Origin: Halorhodospira neutriphila
GTDB taxonomy: Bacteria > Pseudomonadota > Gammaproteobacteria > Nitrococcales > Halorhodospiraceae
NCBI RefSeq assembly: GCF_016584055.1
Contig: NZ_NRSH01000007.1
Location: 1 to 35,885 of the forward strand
Length of the DNA: 35,885 nt
Direction of reading: 5' to 3'
The notes under the pieces: model-generated
Databases searched by the model: none
What the model saw: the letters and a program-made list of their open reading frames with translations, nothing else
Told to the model about the DNA's origin: nothing
Program-made: the position numbers and the translations under genes
In this document: in pieces, positions 22,852 to 30,327 of the stretch
Layout: each line of letters starts with the position of its first letter
Numbering within the stretch: the stretch's first letter is position 1

Positions 22852-23756
22852 GCGCGATCGACCTATCCAGCCTACCAGCTCCTGATGTAGTCGAGCCCCT
22901 GGACTACGAAGGGATCCTGGAAGAGCGAAAAGCCGCGTTCCTGGACCTGGTCAGCGAGGACGACCGGGAGGAGTGGCGAAAGGTCATAGACCGCGACTCC
23001 GAGCCAGTGGCCAAGCTCCTCCAGGAAAACGCCTACCGCGAGCTGGTCTGGCGCCAACGCGTCAACGATGCCGCCCGGGCGCGGATGCTCGCCTACGCTA
23101 CGGGCTCCGATCTAGATCAGATCGCGGCCAACTACAACGTCGAGCGGAAGACCATCGAAGAGGGGGACGAAGATGCCGTCCCCCCCATCCCGCCGACGTA
23201 TGAGTCGGACCGTGACCTCCGCCTGCGCGCCCAGCAGGCCTGGGAGGGGCTGAGCGTCGCCGGGCCCCGTCAGGCGTACGAATACCACGCTCGCTCGGCG
23301 GATGGTCGCGTAGCTGACGTGTCGGCCACATCGCCGGCCGGCGCCGAGGTTGTGGTGACCGTCCTGTCCACCGAGGGCGATGGGTCTGCCTCCGACGACC
23401 TCCTTTCAGCTGTCGAGGAAGCGCTGTCGCCAGAAGATATCCGGCCTCTGGGGGATCTACTCACGGTCCAGTCGGCGACGATCATCGACTACGTCGTGGA
23501 CGCGACCCTCTATGTCTACCCCGGACCCGAGCAGGACCCCGTTCTTGAAGCGGCGAAGGAGTCGCTGCAGGCGTACGTCACCAAGCAGAAGCGCCTCGGC
23601 CGCGACATCCGGATCTCTGCTCTGCATGCTGCGCTACACGTCGAGGGCGTACAGCGCGTGGAGCTGGCTAGCCCTGTCGAGGACGTGGTCGTCGACGTCA
23701 CGGAGGCCGCGTACTGCACGGAGTCCACGGTAGAGATCGGCGGCAGCGATGAGTAG
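22848..23756 (+). CDS. J: Baseplate assembly protein J (P2 gpJ family)
   Basis: This 302-residue baseplate wedge protein has P2 J length. Key segments are LSSLPAPDVVEPLDYEGIL near the start, ATGSDLDQIAANYNVER, SVAGPRQAYEYHARSADG and the C-terminal GVQRVELASPVEDV. It is acidic. Its end overlaps I by 8 bases. It belongs to the V-W-J-I cassette. Confidence 0.96.
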   Translation: MSAIDLSSLPAPDVVEPLDYEGILEERKAAFLDLVSEDDREEWRKVIDRDSEPVAKLLQENAYRELVWRQRVNDAARARMLAYATGSDLDQIAANYNVERKTIEEGDEDAVPPIPPTYESDRDLRLRAQQAWEGLSVAGPRQAYEYHARSADGRVADVSATSPAGAEVVVTVLSTEGDGSASDDLLSAVEEALSPEDIRPLGDLLTVQSATIIDYVVDATLYVYPGPEQDPVLEAAKESLQAYVTKQKRLGRDIRISALHAALHVEGVQRVELASPVEDVVVDVTEAAYCTESTVEIGGSDE

Positions 23757-24378
23757 CGATGACCGCACTCCGGTCCTGCCCGGCAACGCGACGCCTCTCG
23801 AGCGTGCAGCGGCCGAGGCACTGGCGGAGATTCAGCGCGTCCCCATCCCTCTGCGCGAGCTATCCACGCCGTCCGATTGCCCCGAGAATCTCCTTCCGTA
23901 CCTCGCCTGGGCCGTCAGCGTCGACAGGTGGGACCCCAGGTGGAGCGCCGAGGAAAAGCGGCAGGTGGTCCAGGCGAGCTGGGACGTACATCGTCATAAG
24001 GGGACGATCTCCGCCCTGCGCCGCGTCATCGAGCCCCTTGGCTACCTGCTGGAGGTCATCGAGTGGTGGGAGACTGAGCCGCCCGGCGAGCGCGGTACGG
24101 CCGCACTCAAGATCGGCGTGCGGGACCGAGGCATAACCTCGGAGATGTACGACGAGCTCGAGCGCCTCATCGACGACGCCCGCCCGGTCAGCCGCCACAT
24201 CACCGGCCTGGATCTCGCTGGCGAGACTCGCGGAACCCACTACCACGCCGCGGCCGTCTACGACGGCGACGTGACCGCCGTCCTGCCGTACCAGCCCCAG
24301 ACCGTGGCCGTGAGCGGCGCCCACTACTACGGCGCGGCCCTGGACAGCGTCGACGCCACGACCGTCTACCCCGAATAG
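23749..24378 (+). CDS. I: Tail protein I (P2 gpI family)
   Basis: This 209-residue baseplate protein is at the base of the tail fibres. It has LPGNATPLERAAAEALA at the start, then CPENLLPYLAWAVSVDRWDP and RRVIEPLGYLLEVIEWW, the standard gpI sequence. It is the last shared gene before the fibre region, 9 bases ahead of the fibre-anchor gene. Confidence 0.96.
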   Translation: MSSDDRTPVLPGNATPLERAAAEALAEIQRVPIPLRELSTPSDCPENLLPYLAWAVSVDRWDPRWSAEEKRQVVQASWDVHRHKGTISALRRVIEPLGYLLEVIEWWETEPPGERGTAALKIGVRDRGITSEMYDELERLIDDARPVSRHITGLDLAGETRGTHYHAAAVYDGDVTAVLPYQPQTVAVSGAHYYGAALDSVDATTVYPE

Positions 24379-24387
24379 GAGCCGACC

Positions 24388-25422
24388 ATGTCGACCTTCT
24401 ACACCGTCCTGACCGACATCGGGCAGAACAAGATCGCTAACGCCGTCGCTGTCGGCGATACCATCGAGATCACGGATCTGGCCGTGGGTGACGGAGGCGG
24501 ATCTCTGCCGACCCCGGATTCTAGCTACGAGGCCTTGATCCATGAGGTCCGCCGAGCCGCGATCAACTCCAGCCAGACCGACCCGGACAATCCTAGCTGG
24601 ATCGTCGTCGAGCAGGTGCTGCCGCCGGATGTAGGCGGATGGACCATCCGGGAGGTGGGCATCTTCGATGCCGATGGCGATATGATCGCCTACGGCAACT
24701 ACCCCGAGACCTACAAGCCTGTCCTCGACGAAGGAAGCAGCCGCACCCAGACCGTCAGGTTCATCACCGAGGTGTCGGACACCGACGCCGTCACCCTCAA
24801 GGTCGATGCGTCGGTAGTCCTGGCTACCCGCGAGCTCGTTCAGCGCGAAGCCCGGGCCGACTACATCACCGGCGCCAAGCTCGCCTCCGATGTCAGCACC
24901 GGAGACGCCGTATACTGGGATCACGCCGCCGGCGAGCACAAGCTCGCCATCGCCGACGGCACTGCCGCTTCCCGGCCTGTAGGGCTGGCCGACGCAGTGA
25001 ACGGCCGCGTCTACTCCGGCGGATTGGTTGAGGGGGTGCTGACCGGCCTCACTGCCGGCGCCACCTACTATCTCAGCGCGGATACCGCCGGCGCCCTGAC
25101 TACCACCCGGCCGGCTTACCCGGTTGAGGTGGGCGTGGCCCATGGCGATGAAGCTCTGCTGCTGGGGATCCGCGCTGACACACAGCGCCGCGAGAGCGAT
25201 GGCGACCCCAACGGCACCCTGGCCGCCGAGCGCCTATACGAGGTCGCCTGGGATACGTCCGGCGCGACGCCGGTGCTTTATGTGGCCACCGCGGCCGATG
25301 GCACCGTCGACGGAACCACTTGGACCCCGGACGGCGATGTCACTCCCTACAAGGATCGTGAGACCGGGGAGCGATATCGGATCGCCATCGTCGATGGAGT
25401 CATGATGCTGGAGGAGGTCTAG
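24388..25422 (+). CDS. H: Tail fibre anchor protein (phage_tail_N / gpH N-terminal type)
   Basis: This 344-residue protein has an N-terminus, with FYTVLTDIGQNKIANA, TDLAVGDGGG and GGWTIREVGIFD, that is the tail-fibre N-terminal domain that docks P2-type fibres to the baseplate (about 1-160). The rest is beta-rich, with Gly/Thr repeats, a Lys/Asp-rich turn region and a carbohydrate-binding-like C-terminal strand module. It lacks the long collagen or collar domains of P2 H and is shorter (P2 H is about 669). Together with the two following genes it forms the fibre module that includes the DGR target. Confidence 0.88.
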   Translation: MSTFYTVLTDIGQNKIANAVAVGDTIEITDLAVGDGGGSLPTPDSSYEALIHEVRRAAINSSQTDPDNPSWIVVEQVLPPDVGGWTIREVGIFDADGDMIAYGNYPETYKPVLDEGSSRTQTVRFITEVSDTDAVTLKVDASVVLATRELVQREARADYITGAKLASDVSTGDAVYWDHAAGEHKLAIADGTAASRPVGLADAVNGRVYSGGLVEGVLTGLTAGATYYLSADTAGALTTTRPAYPVEVGVAHGDEALLLGIRADTQRRESDGDPNGTLAAERLYEVAWDTSGATPVLYVATAADGTVDGTTWTPDGDVTPYKDRETGERYRIAIVDGVMMLEEV

Positions 25423-25779
25423 ATGCGAGGGGTTCCCGCAGACCTGAACACCCGCGCCGACTACGAGCGCTGCCAGGAGCTGGCCCGCAACGGCGAGCTG
25501 CGCCACCGGGATATGCAGCGGCTGCGCGAGCACTGGGCTGGGATGCTTGAGGGGCGGCACTACTACGCCCCGGACCGGGTGCTGGATGACGGCGAGGACC
25601 CGGACGGCAGCGAGCCCGAGTACCTGGTCCGCGAGGTCGAGGACGAGGAGACCGGGGACGTACGACGACAGCAGTTCGTGCGTACCGAGCGCGACCCGAG
25701 TGCGCTGACCCGGACCGGCTTCACGGTCCAGGAAGTGGAGGACGCGATTTCCGAGCTGGAGGGCATGATCAATGGGTAA
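25423..25779 (+). CDS. Hypothetical fibre-module protein (118 aa)
   Basis: This is an acidic 118-residue protein between the fibre anchor and the DGR target. The ends are helical (DYERCQELARNGELRHRDMQ and the C-terminal VQEVEDAISELEGM), with a Tyr/Asp/Glu-rich middle. The start abuts the fibre stop (TAGATG), and the end overlaps the DGR target by 8 bases, so the three are translated together. It could be a connector or a fibre chaperone; nothing in the sequence decides. Confidence 0.7.
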   Translation: MRGVPADLNTRADYERCQELARNGELRHRDMQRLREHWAGMLEGRHYYAPDRVLDDGEDPDGSEPEYLVREVEDEETGDVRRQQFVRTERDPSALTRTGFTVQEVEDAISELEGMING

Positions 25780-26827
25780 GCTGATTGCTGCCGCAGCGGC
25801 TTCGCCGAGCCACTTCGAGATCGAGGGCCGGGTGGAGCCCGGCACCGGCGACCATGCGGTCGACCTCCCCGCGATGGCGGTGAATATCGGCGGCATCGGC
25901 CAGGGATACTTCCTGCGCGAGCGCATCGATTGGGACCCCACGGCCGCCGACAACCACGACGGGACCCTCGCCGGCGGGCTCTCTATCGGCGATGACGTGA
26001 CCATCTTCGCGGTGCCGCATGACTCGGGCTTCGCCTCCCTGGTAGCCAGCCTCAACACCACCGCCCCCGATGGCTACTCGACCACGGAATCCCGGCGCAT
26101 CGCCGGTTTCCACTATGGCCGCGTGCGCCCCCTCGACAAGAAGTACGACACGTCCTACGTCCCGGCTATCAAGCTGGTCCCCAACAGCGTCTGGGACCAT
26201 GATCACCGGCCCATCGCTTCGCCCTACGGCATGGCGGAGCTGCCGTCCGGCATCTGGATCAGCATCTACCAGCTTTCCCCCGGCAGCGGCACGGGCCTGG
26301 ACATGGTGCCGGTGAGCAAGTACGGCGTGCAGCCGATCAAGGACGATACCTACTCCCGGGACGACCTCCCCGAGCTGCTGGATAATGCCGGCATGTGGTC
26401 CCCCACCGCCAAGCTGTTCCGCAAGTACGCCCGGGGCGCGCCCCAGGGGAACGATGGGGACAACGACCTCGCGTGGAGCTCCACCAGCAACGGCGGCCCC
26501 ACCGAGACCGGCACCGTGGAGAAGGCGGTCTCCGTCTACAACATCTGCGATGCGGTGGGGAACCTGTGGGACTGGCTGAATGACGAGTTCGATACGAGCA
26601 CTTCGAACGGCTGGGACTCCTCGGTCGTCGACGGAGTGGGCGAAGAAGGAAGCTACGACCGGGGCGAGGTCAATCACGGCGCTTGGCGCGGCGCGCACGG
26701 CGGCGGCCGCTTCGACGACGGCGTGCGCTGCGGCGCGCGCACTGTCTACTGGGGCGCCCGTCCGTGGCTCTCGTACGGCCTCACGGCCGCGCGCGGCGCC
26801 AGTGACCCCCTGAAGCGCGGTGCCTGA
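25772..26827 (+). CDS. DGR variable protein: C-type-lectin/FGE-like tail-tip receptor binder
   Basis: This 351-residue protein ends in the variable repeat. The central and C-terminal part has features of the formylglycine-generating-enzyme/C-type-lectin fold: PDGYSTTESRRIAGFHYGR (about 100-118), SIYNICDA-like and the characteristic GNLWDW motif (compare GNVWEW), then WRGA. In the last 47 residues the variable positions are H309, R313, D316, Y326, G328, R330, L333, Y335 and L337; each is Asn in the template. The scaffold residues between them (FDD, GVRCGART, W, PW, TAARGASD) are constant. By analogy with Bordetella phage Mtd it should sit at the tail tip and bind the host receptor. Confidence 0.93.
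   Translation: MGKLIAAAAASPSHFEIEGRVEPGTGDHAVDLPAMAVNIGGIGQGYFLRERIDWDPTAADNHDGTLAGGLSIGDDVTIFAVPHDSGFASLVASLNTTAPDGYSTTESRRIAGFHYGRVRPLDKKYDTSYVPAIKLVPNSVWDHDHRPIASPYGMAELPSGIWISIYQLSPGSGTGLDMVPVSKYGVQPIKDDTYSRDDLPELLDNAGMWSPTAKLFRKYARGAPQGNDGDNDLAWSSTSNGGPTETGTVEKAVSVYNICDAVGNLWDWLNDEFDTSTSNGWDSSVVDGVGEEGSYDRGEVNHGAWRGAHGGGRFDDGVRCGARTVYWGARPWLSYGLTAARGASDPLKRGA
26685..26807 (+). repeat. DGR variable repeat (VR)
   Basis: This is 123 bp at the 3' end of the target gene, 546 bp upstream of and collinear with TR (27231-27353). There are 14 mismatches, every one at a TR adenine (14 of 23 adenines changed, 0 of 100 other bases). The repeat may extend to 26683-26811, with three further adenine-only differences. 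The 3' end (GGCCGCGCGCGGCGCC and AGTGACC) is G/C-rich and identical in both, as expected for the initiation-of-homing region. Confidence 0.97.
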
Positions 26828-27221
26828 TCCGGCCACCCGGCAGGGTGGCCGGGGCCTGAAGCTCCAGCAGAAGGCGGAGGAGCTGTACCTGGAGCTGGCC
26901 GGGCCCATCCAGCGGATCCCCAGGAGCCACCGCTACCGGGCGGCGGCCGACCTGGAGGCGCAACTGCGGGAGCTTATCGACCGCATCATCGAAGCCGCCA
27001 GCTCCGGCCAGCCCTCGAAGGTCTACCGGCTCTACGAGCAGGTGCGCAAGGTGGAGTGGCGGTTGGCCATGCTGGCCCGGCAGGGACTGATCCGGCCGCA
27101 GGTGGCGGGCCGGCTCTCCCGGCCGCCGGCCGAGGACGACGACCGCGACCGCGGCGGCACCTTCTACGAGCTGAAAGCCATGGTCGGCGCCTGGCGGGAG
27201 CGGGTGAAGCAAAGGGGCTGA
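26820..27221 (+). CDS. avd: Accessory variability determinant Avd
   Basis: This 133-residue helical, basic protein fits the Avd family: a four-helix-bundle protein that forms a pentamer, binds the DGR RNA and reverse transcriptase and is required for adenine mutagenesis. Four helices can be outlined (KLQQKAEELYLELAGPI; HRYRAAADLEAQLRELIDRI; PSKVYRLYEQVRKVEWRLAM; FYELKAMVGAWRERV). The start GTG 26820 overlaps the target stop by 8 bases; no ATG is available, and the ribosome site is weak, so coupling is likely. The stop lies about 9 bases before TR. Confidence 0.88.
   Translation: MPDPATRQGGRGLKLQQKAEELYLELAGPIQRIPRSHRYRAAADLEAQLRELIDRIIEAASSGQPSKVYRLYEQVRKVEWRLAMLARQGLIRPQVAGRLSRPPAEDDDRDRGGTFYELKAMVGAWRERVKQRG
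26829..26852. promoter_or_regulatory. DGR hairpin/cruciform downstream of VR
   Basis: CCGGCCACCC and GGGTGGCCGG form a perfect 10-bp stem with loop GGCA, 21 bases after the end of the VR core and just past the target stop codon. Hairpins with 4-base GRNA loops at this place promote target recognition in characterised phage DGRs; GGCA fits GRNA. Confidence 0.85.
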
Positions 27222-27230
27222 GGAGGTTTA

Positions 27231-27353
27231 GGCGCGGCGCGAACGGCGGCGGCAACTTCGACAACGGCGTGCGCTGCGGCGCGCGCACTGTCAACTGGAA
27301 CGCCAATCCGTGGAACTCGAACGGCAACACGGCCGCGCGCGGCGCCAGTGACC
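27231..27353 (+). repeat. DGR template repeat (TR)
   Basis: This invariant copy begins 9 bases after avd. In the frame matching the target gene it would encode Asn (AAC or AAT) at all nine variable positions. AAY codons can become 15 amino acids by changes at the two adenines but can never become a stop. The A content is concentrated at those codons in an otherwise G/C-rich sequence. Confidence 0.97.
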
Positions 27354-27453
27354 ACCATAGCGAGAGGGCGTCGAAGGCTCGGCGCCACCTAGCACCCCCA
27401 GGGGGTCAGCTCCTCAGTCCCGGTGCCCCGCGCGGGTGCCAAACCGTGAGCGG
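27354..27453 (+). ncRNA. DGR RNA spacer region downstream of TR
   Basis: This non-coding stretch between TR and the terminator, plus the terminator stem, amounts to about 143 bases up to the T-run. In the BPP-1 element a similar length downstream of TR is required for cDNA priming by the RT-Avd complex. Local pairings such as CCCGCGCGGG (near 27427-27436) suggest a structured RNA. The exact ends are unknown. Confidence 0.6.
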
Positions 27454-27500
27454 ACGGCCCGGCGCGAGTAGGGAGACCGAAAGCCCCGGGCCGTTTTTTT
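27454..27500 (+). terminator. Intrinsic terminator between TR and the reverse transcriptase
   Basis: ACGGCCCGG (27454-27462) pairs perfectly with CCGGGCCGT (27486-27494), followed by seven T residues. It should give the TR transcript a defined 3' end just ahead of the RT ribosome site at 27505. The loop is a 23-base purine-rich sequence. Confidence 0.85.
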
Positions 27501-27513
27501 GCCTGGAGGAGAC

Positions 27514-28539
27514 GTGAGCGCGAAGGCCAAGCACCTCATCGAGGACATCGCCGACTGGAACAACCTCATGGCCGCCCACCGCCTGTGCAAGCGCGGCAAG
27601 GGGCGCAACCAGGAGGTGGCGCAGTTCGACGCCGACCTGTGGACCCACCTCGGCGCCATCCAGAACGAGCTGCTGTGGGGTATGTACCAGGTAGGCGACT
27701 ACCGCCACTTCCGGGTCTTCGACCCCAAGCGCCGAGAAATCGCGGCCGCACCTTATCGGGACCGCGTTGTGATGCAGGCCGTCTGCCGAGTGTGCGAGCC
27801 GCTGTGGGTGCGGGCCATGATCGACGACACCTACGCCTGCGTGCGCGGGCGCGGCCCCTACGAGGCCGTAGGCCGCCTCCAGCAGTGGCTGCGCTACTAC
27901 CGGCGCCGGGGCGAGACCGCCTACGCCCTCCACGTCGACGTGGCTAGCTTCTTCCAGACCATCCCGCACGACGTGGCCAAGCGCGTCATCCGCAAGCGCA
28001 TCGCCTGCGGCCGCACCCTGAAGGTCCTCGACGCCATCATCGACAGCATGGAGCCCGGCGGCGACGAGACCGGCGTGGCAACCGGCAACCTGCCCAGCCA
28101 GTGGATCGGGAACCTGGTCCTCAACGAGGTGGACCAGGCCGCAAAGCGCCGCCTGGGCATCCGCCACTACATGCGCTACATGGACGACATCCTGATCCTC
28201 GGCACTGACCGCGCCCAGCTCAAGGATTGGCAGCGCGAGCTCGAGCGAGAGCTGGCAGCGCTTGGCCTGCGCGCCGGCAAGGTCAACATCCAGCGCGCCG
28301 AGGGCGTGACCTACGTAGGCTATCGGGTGTGGGCCCGGTCTATGAAGGTCAAGGGGCAGACCCTACGCCGTATCCGCCGCCGTATGCGCGGCCTACAGAA
28401 GAGCGTCCAGAAAGGCCAGATTAGCCCAGGCCGGGCCCGGGACACGCTTCAGTCCTGGCGCGCTCACCTGATTCAAGGGCATGCCCGTGGTTTTTGGCGG
28501 AGGCGAGTGTTGGAGTGGCAAAACAGGGCTAGGGAGTAG
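27514..28539 (+). CDS. DGR reverse transcriptase
   Basis: This 341-residue reverse transcriptase copies TR RNA into mutagenised cDNA. Motifs are F-D-P-K-R-R-E with PYRDRVVMQAV (about 69-90), the palm catalytic Asp in LHVDVASFF (D142), the DGR-type GNLPSQ (191-196, where ordinary retroviral RTs have LPQG) and the active-site box YMDD (222-225). The C-terminal thumb region is basic. The start GTG 27514 has GGAGGA four bases upstream; the TTG at 27499 lies in the terminator and is rejected. It lacks the maturase and endonuclease domains of group II introns and lies beside TR and avd, so it is not a retron or intron RT. Confidence 0.96.
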   Translation: MSAKAKHLIEDIADWNNLMAAHRLCKRGKGRNQEVAQFDADLWTHLGAIQNELLWGMYQVGDYRHFRVFDPKRREIAAAPYRDRVVMQAVCRVCEPLWVRAMIDDTYACVRGRGPYEAVGRLQQWLRYYRRRGETAYALHVDVASFFQTIPHDVAKRVIRKRIACGRTLKVLDAIIDSMEPGGDETGVATGNLPSQWIGNLVLNEVDQAAKRRLGIRHYMRYMDDILILGTDRAQLKDWQRELERELAALGLRAGKVNIQRAEGVTYVGYRVWARSMKVKGQTLRRIRRRMRGLQKSVQKGQISPGRARDTLQSWRAHLIQGHARGFWRRRVLEWQNRARE

Positions 28540-28554
28540 CCTCCGCATATACTC
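28534..28554 (+). promoter_or_regulatory. Candidate late-activator site before FI
   Basis: GAGTAG-N9-ATACTC lies 83 bases (centre to ATG) before the sheath gene, matching the P-O dyad and the V site. A CATAAT -10-like box at 28589-28594 would place transcription start about 57 bases after the dyad centre, close to the -55 position of Ogr sites in P2. Confidence 0.6.
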
Positions 28555-28626
28555 GAATCACCGGGCGAGCCACCCATCATCGTCGCGCCATAATCGCTCC
28601 AGCATCCTGCGACGTGGAGCGCACTC

Positions 28627-29799
28627 ATGGCTACCGAGTACCATCACGGCGTCAAGGTCATCACCTCGACCGACGGCGTCCGGCCGATCCGCACCGTATC
28701 GACAGCCATAGTCGGCGTCGTGGGGACCGCGCCGGACGCCGACTCAGACGTCTTCCCGATGGACACGCCGGTTCTCGTTGCCTCGCGCGAAAAGGCCGCG
28801 AAGCTCGACACCGCTGATAGCGGTTCCGGCACCCTCCCGAGAGCGCTGCAAGGCATATATGACCAGGCTCTCTGCTCGGTCGTCGTCGTGCGGGTATCTG
28901 AAGGCACTTCCGAGTCGGAGACGACCACCAACATCATCGGCGAGGTCGACTCCACGACCGGGAAGCACAAAGGCCTAGAAGCACTGCGCGTCGCCGAATC
29001 TCAGCTCGGCGTCAAGCCGCGCATCCTGGGGACGCCGGGGCACGCCTCCCAAGAGGTCACGTCGGCGTTGACCCCCATCGCGGCCGACCTGCGCGCGTTC
29101 GCTTACGCCGGCGCTGTAGGCGCTACCGAGAGCGAGGTCATCACCTATCGCGAGAACTTCGGCGACCGCCGCTTGATGCTCATCTGGCCCGACTTCATGG
29201 GGTGGGATTCTGCCACTGACAGCACGTCCGAGCTCTCGGCTGTGGCCCGGGCGCTGGGGACGCGGGCGCGCATCGACCAAGAGACCGGGTGGCACAAGAC
29301 GATCTCGAACGTCGCCGTGGAGGGCGTTACCGGCATCAGTGCCGACGTCTCCTTCGATCTCCAGAACCCGAACACCGTGGCCAACCGCCTCAACGACGAG
29401 GACATCACCACCCTCGTCCGCCGCAACGGCTTCCGATTCTGGGGGTCTCGCACCTGCGCCGACGACCCGCTCTACGCTTTCGAGAGCGCCGTGCGCACCG
29501 ACGACATCCTCGCCGACACGATCGCCGAGGCGCACGCCTGGGCCATAGACCTGCCCATGAGCAAGCAGCTCATCCGCGACATCGTCGAGGGCACCAACGC
29601 CAAGTTCCGGCAGCTTGCCCTGCGCGGCTACATCGTGGACGCCCAGGCCTGGGTGGACCCCGAGAAGAACACCGAGAGCGAGCTCTCCGCCGGCAAGCTC
29701 GCCATCGACTACGACTTCACGCCGGTGCCGCCGCTGGAGCAGCTGGGCTTCTACCAGACCATCACCAGCCGCTACCTGAGCCAGCTGGTGCCGGCGTAA
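28627..29799 (+). CDS. FI: Contractile tail sheath protein (P2 gpFI family)
   Basis: This 390-residue sheath subunit contracts around the tube during injection. The start (YHHGVKVITSTDGVRPIRTV) and end segments (NVAVEGVTGISADVSFDLQ, RNGFRFWGSRTC, YDFTPVPPLEQLGF) match P2 FI at full length (about 396). GTGGAG precedes ATG 28627. It is first gene of the FI-FII-E-T-U-D tail operon. Confidence 0.97.
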   Translation: MATEYHHGVKVITSTDGVRPIRTVSTAIVGVVGTAPDADSDVFPMDTPVLVASREKAAKLDTADSGSGTLPRALQGIYDQALCSVVVVRVSEGTSESETTTNIIGEVDSTTGKHKGLEALRVAESQLGVKPRILGTPGHASQEVTSALTPIAADLRAFAYAGAVGATESEVITYRENFGDRRLMLIWPDFMGWDSATDSTSELSAVARALGTRARIDQETGWHKTISNVAVEGVTGISADVSFDLQNPNTVANRLNDEDITTLVRRNGFRFWGSRTCADDPLYAFESAVRTDDILADTIAEAHAWAIDLPMSKQLIRDIVEGTNAKFRQLALRGYIVDAQAWVDPEKNTESELSAGKLAIDYDFTPVPPLEQLGFYQTITSRYLSQLVPA

Positions 29800-29811
29800 G
29801 GAGGATAGGGC

Positions 29812-30324
29812 ATGGCGCTCCCCCGCAAGCTGAAGGACTTCAACCTCTTCATCGAGGGCGAGGGCTACATCGGCCGGGCCGAGGAAGTCAGACTGCCGAC
29901 GCTCACGCGGCAGACCGAGGACTACCGCGGCGCCGGCATGACCGGCCCGGCCCGCATCGACCACGGCCACGAAGCGCTCGAGGCGGAGATCACCCTCGGC
30001 GAGCACGCTGCGGCCGTGCTCAAGACTTGGGGCACCCAGGACGCCAGTGGCGTGCAGATGCGCTTCCTCGGCTCGGCCGAGTCCGACGACCCCGAGGCCG
30101 AGCACGTCACCATCGAGGTCGTGATGCGTGGGCGCTTTACGGAGATCGACCCGGGCACCGCCAACACCGGCAACGACAACCAGATGAGCCTCACCGCTTC
30201 GCTGACCTACTACCGCTACGTCCAGAACGGCGAGGACCTCATCGAGATCGACGTCGTCGGCGGCAAGGAGGTCGTCGACGGAGAGGACCGCATGGCCAAG
30301 CGCCGCGACGCACTGGGGATCTAG
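29812..30324 (+). CDS. FII: Tail tube protein (P2 gpFII family)
   Basis: This 170-residue tube subunit begins with ALPRKLKDFNLFIEGEGYIG and contains GMTGPARIDHG; the pattern and length match P2 FII (172). AGGAGGATAGGGC precedes ATG 29812. It sits directly after the sheath gene. Confidence 0.97.
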   Translation: MALPRKLKDFNLFIEGEGYIGRAEEVRLPTLTRQTEDYRGAGMTGPARIDHGHEALEAEITLGEHAAAVLKTWGTQDASGVQMRFLGSAESDDPEAEHVTIEVVMRGRFTEIDPGTANTGNDNQMSLTASLTYYRYVQNGEDLIEIDVVGGKEVVDGEDRMAKRRDALGI

Positions 30325-30327
30325 ACC

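Larger units (their letters stand above)
26685..28539 (+). other. Diversity-generating retroelement (DGR) cassette
   Basis: The order is VR at the end of the target gene, hairpin, avd, TR, spacer with terminator, reverse transcriptase. This is the order of the Bordetella phage BPP-1 element (mtd-avd-TR-brt). All parts are intact and on one strand inside the late tail operon. The system copies TR RNA into cDNA with adenine errors and replaces VR with it, diversifying the tail-tip protein. Confidence 0.95.

Noticed and set aside
27231-27353. Template repeat as part of a protein-coding gene
   Set aside because: No ribosome site or start leads into it, it lies between the avd stop and a terminator, and its role as DGR template explains its sequence fully.
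27514-28539. Reverse transcriptase as retron or group II intron RT
   Set aside because: No msr/msd structure, no intron boundaries and no maturase or endonuclease domain; the GNLPSQ motif, adjacent avd and VR/TR pair identify a DGR.
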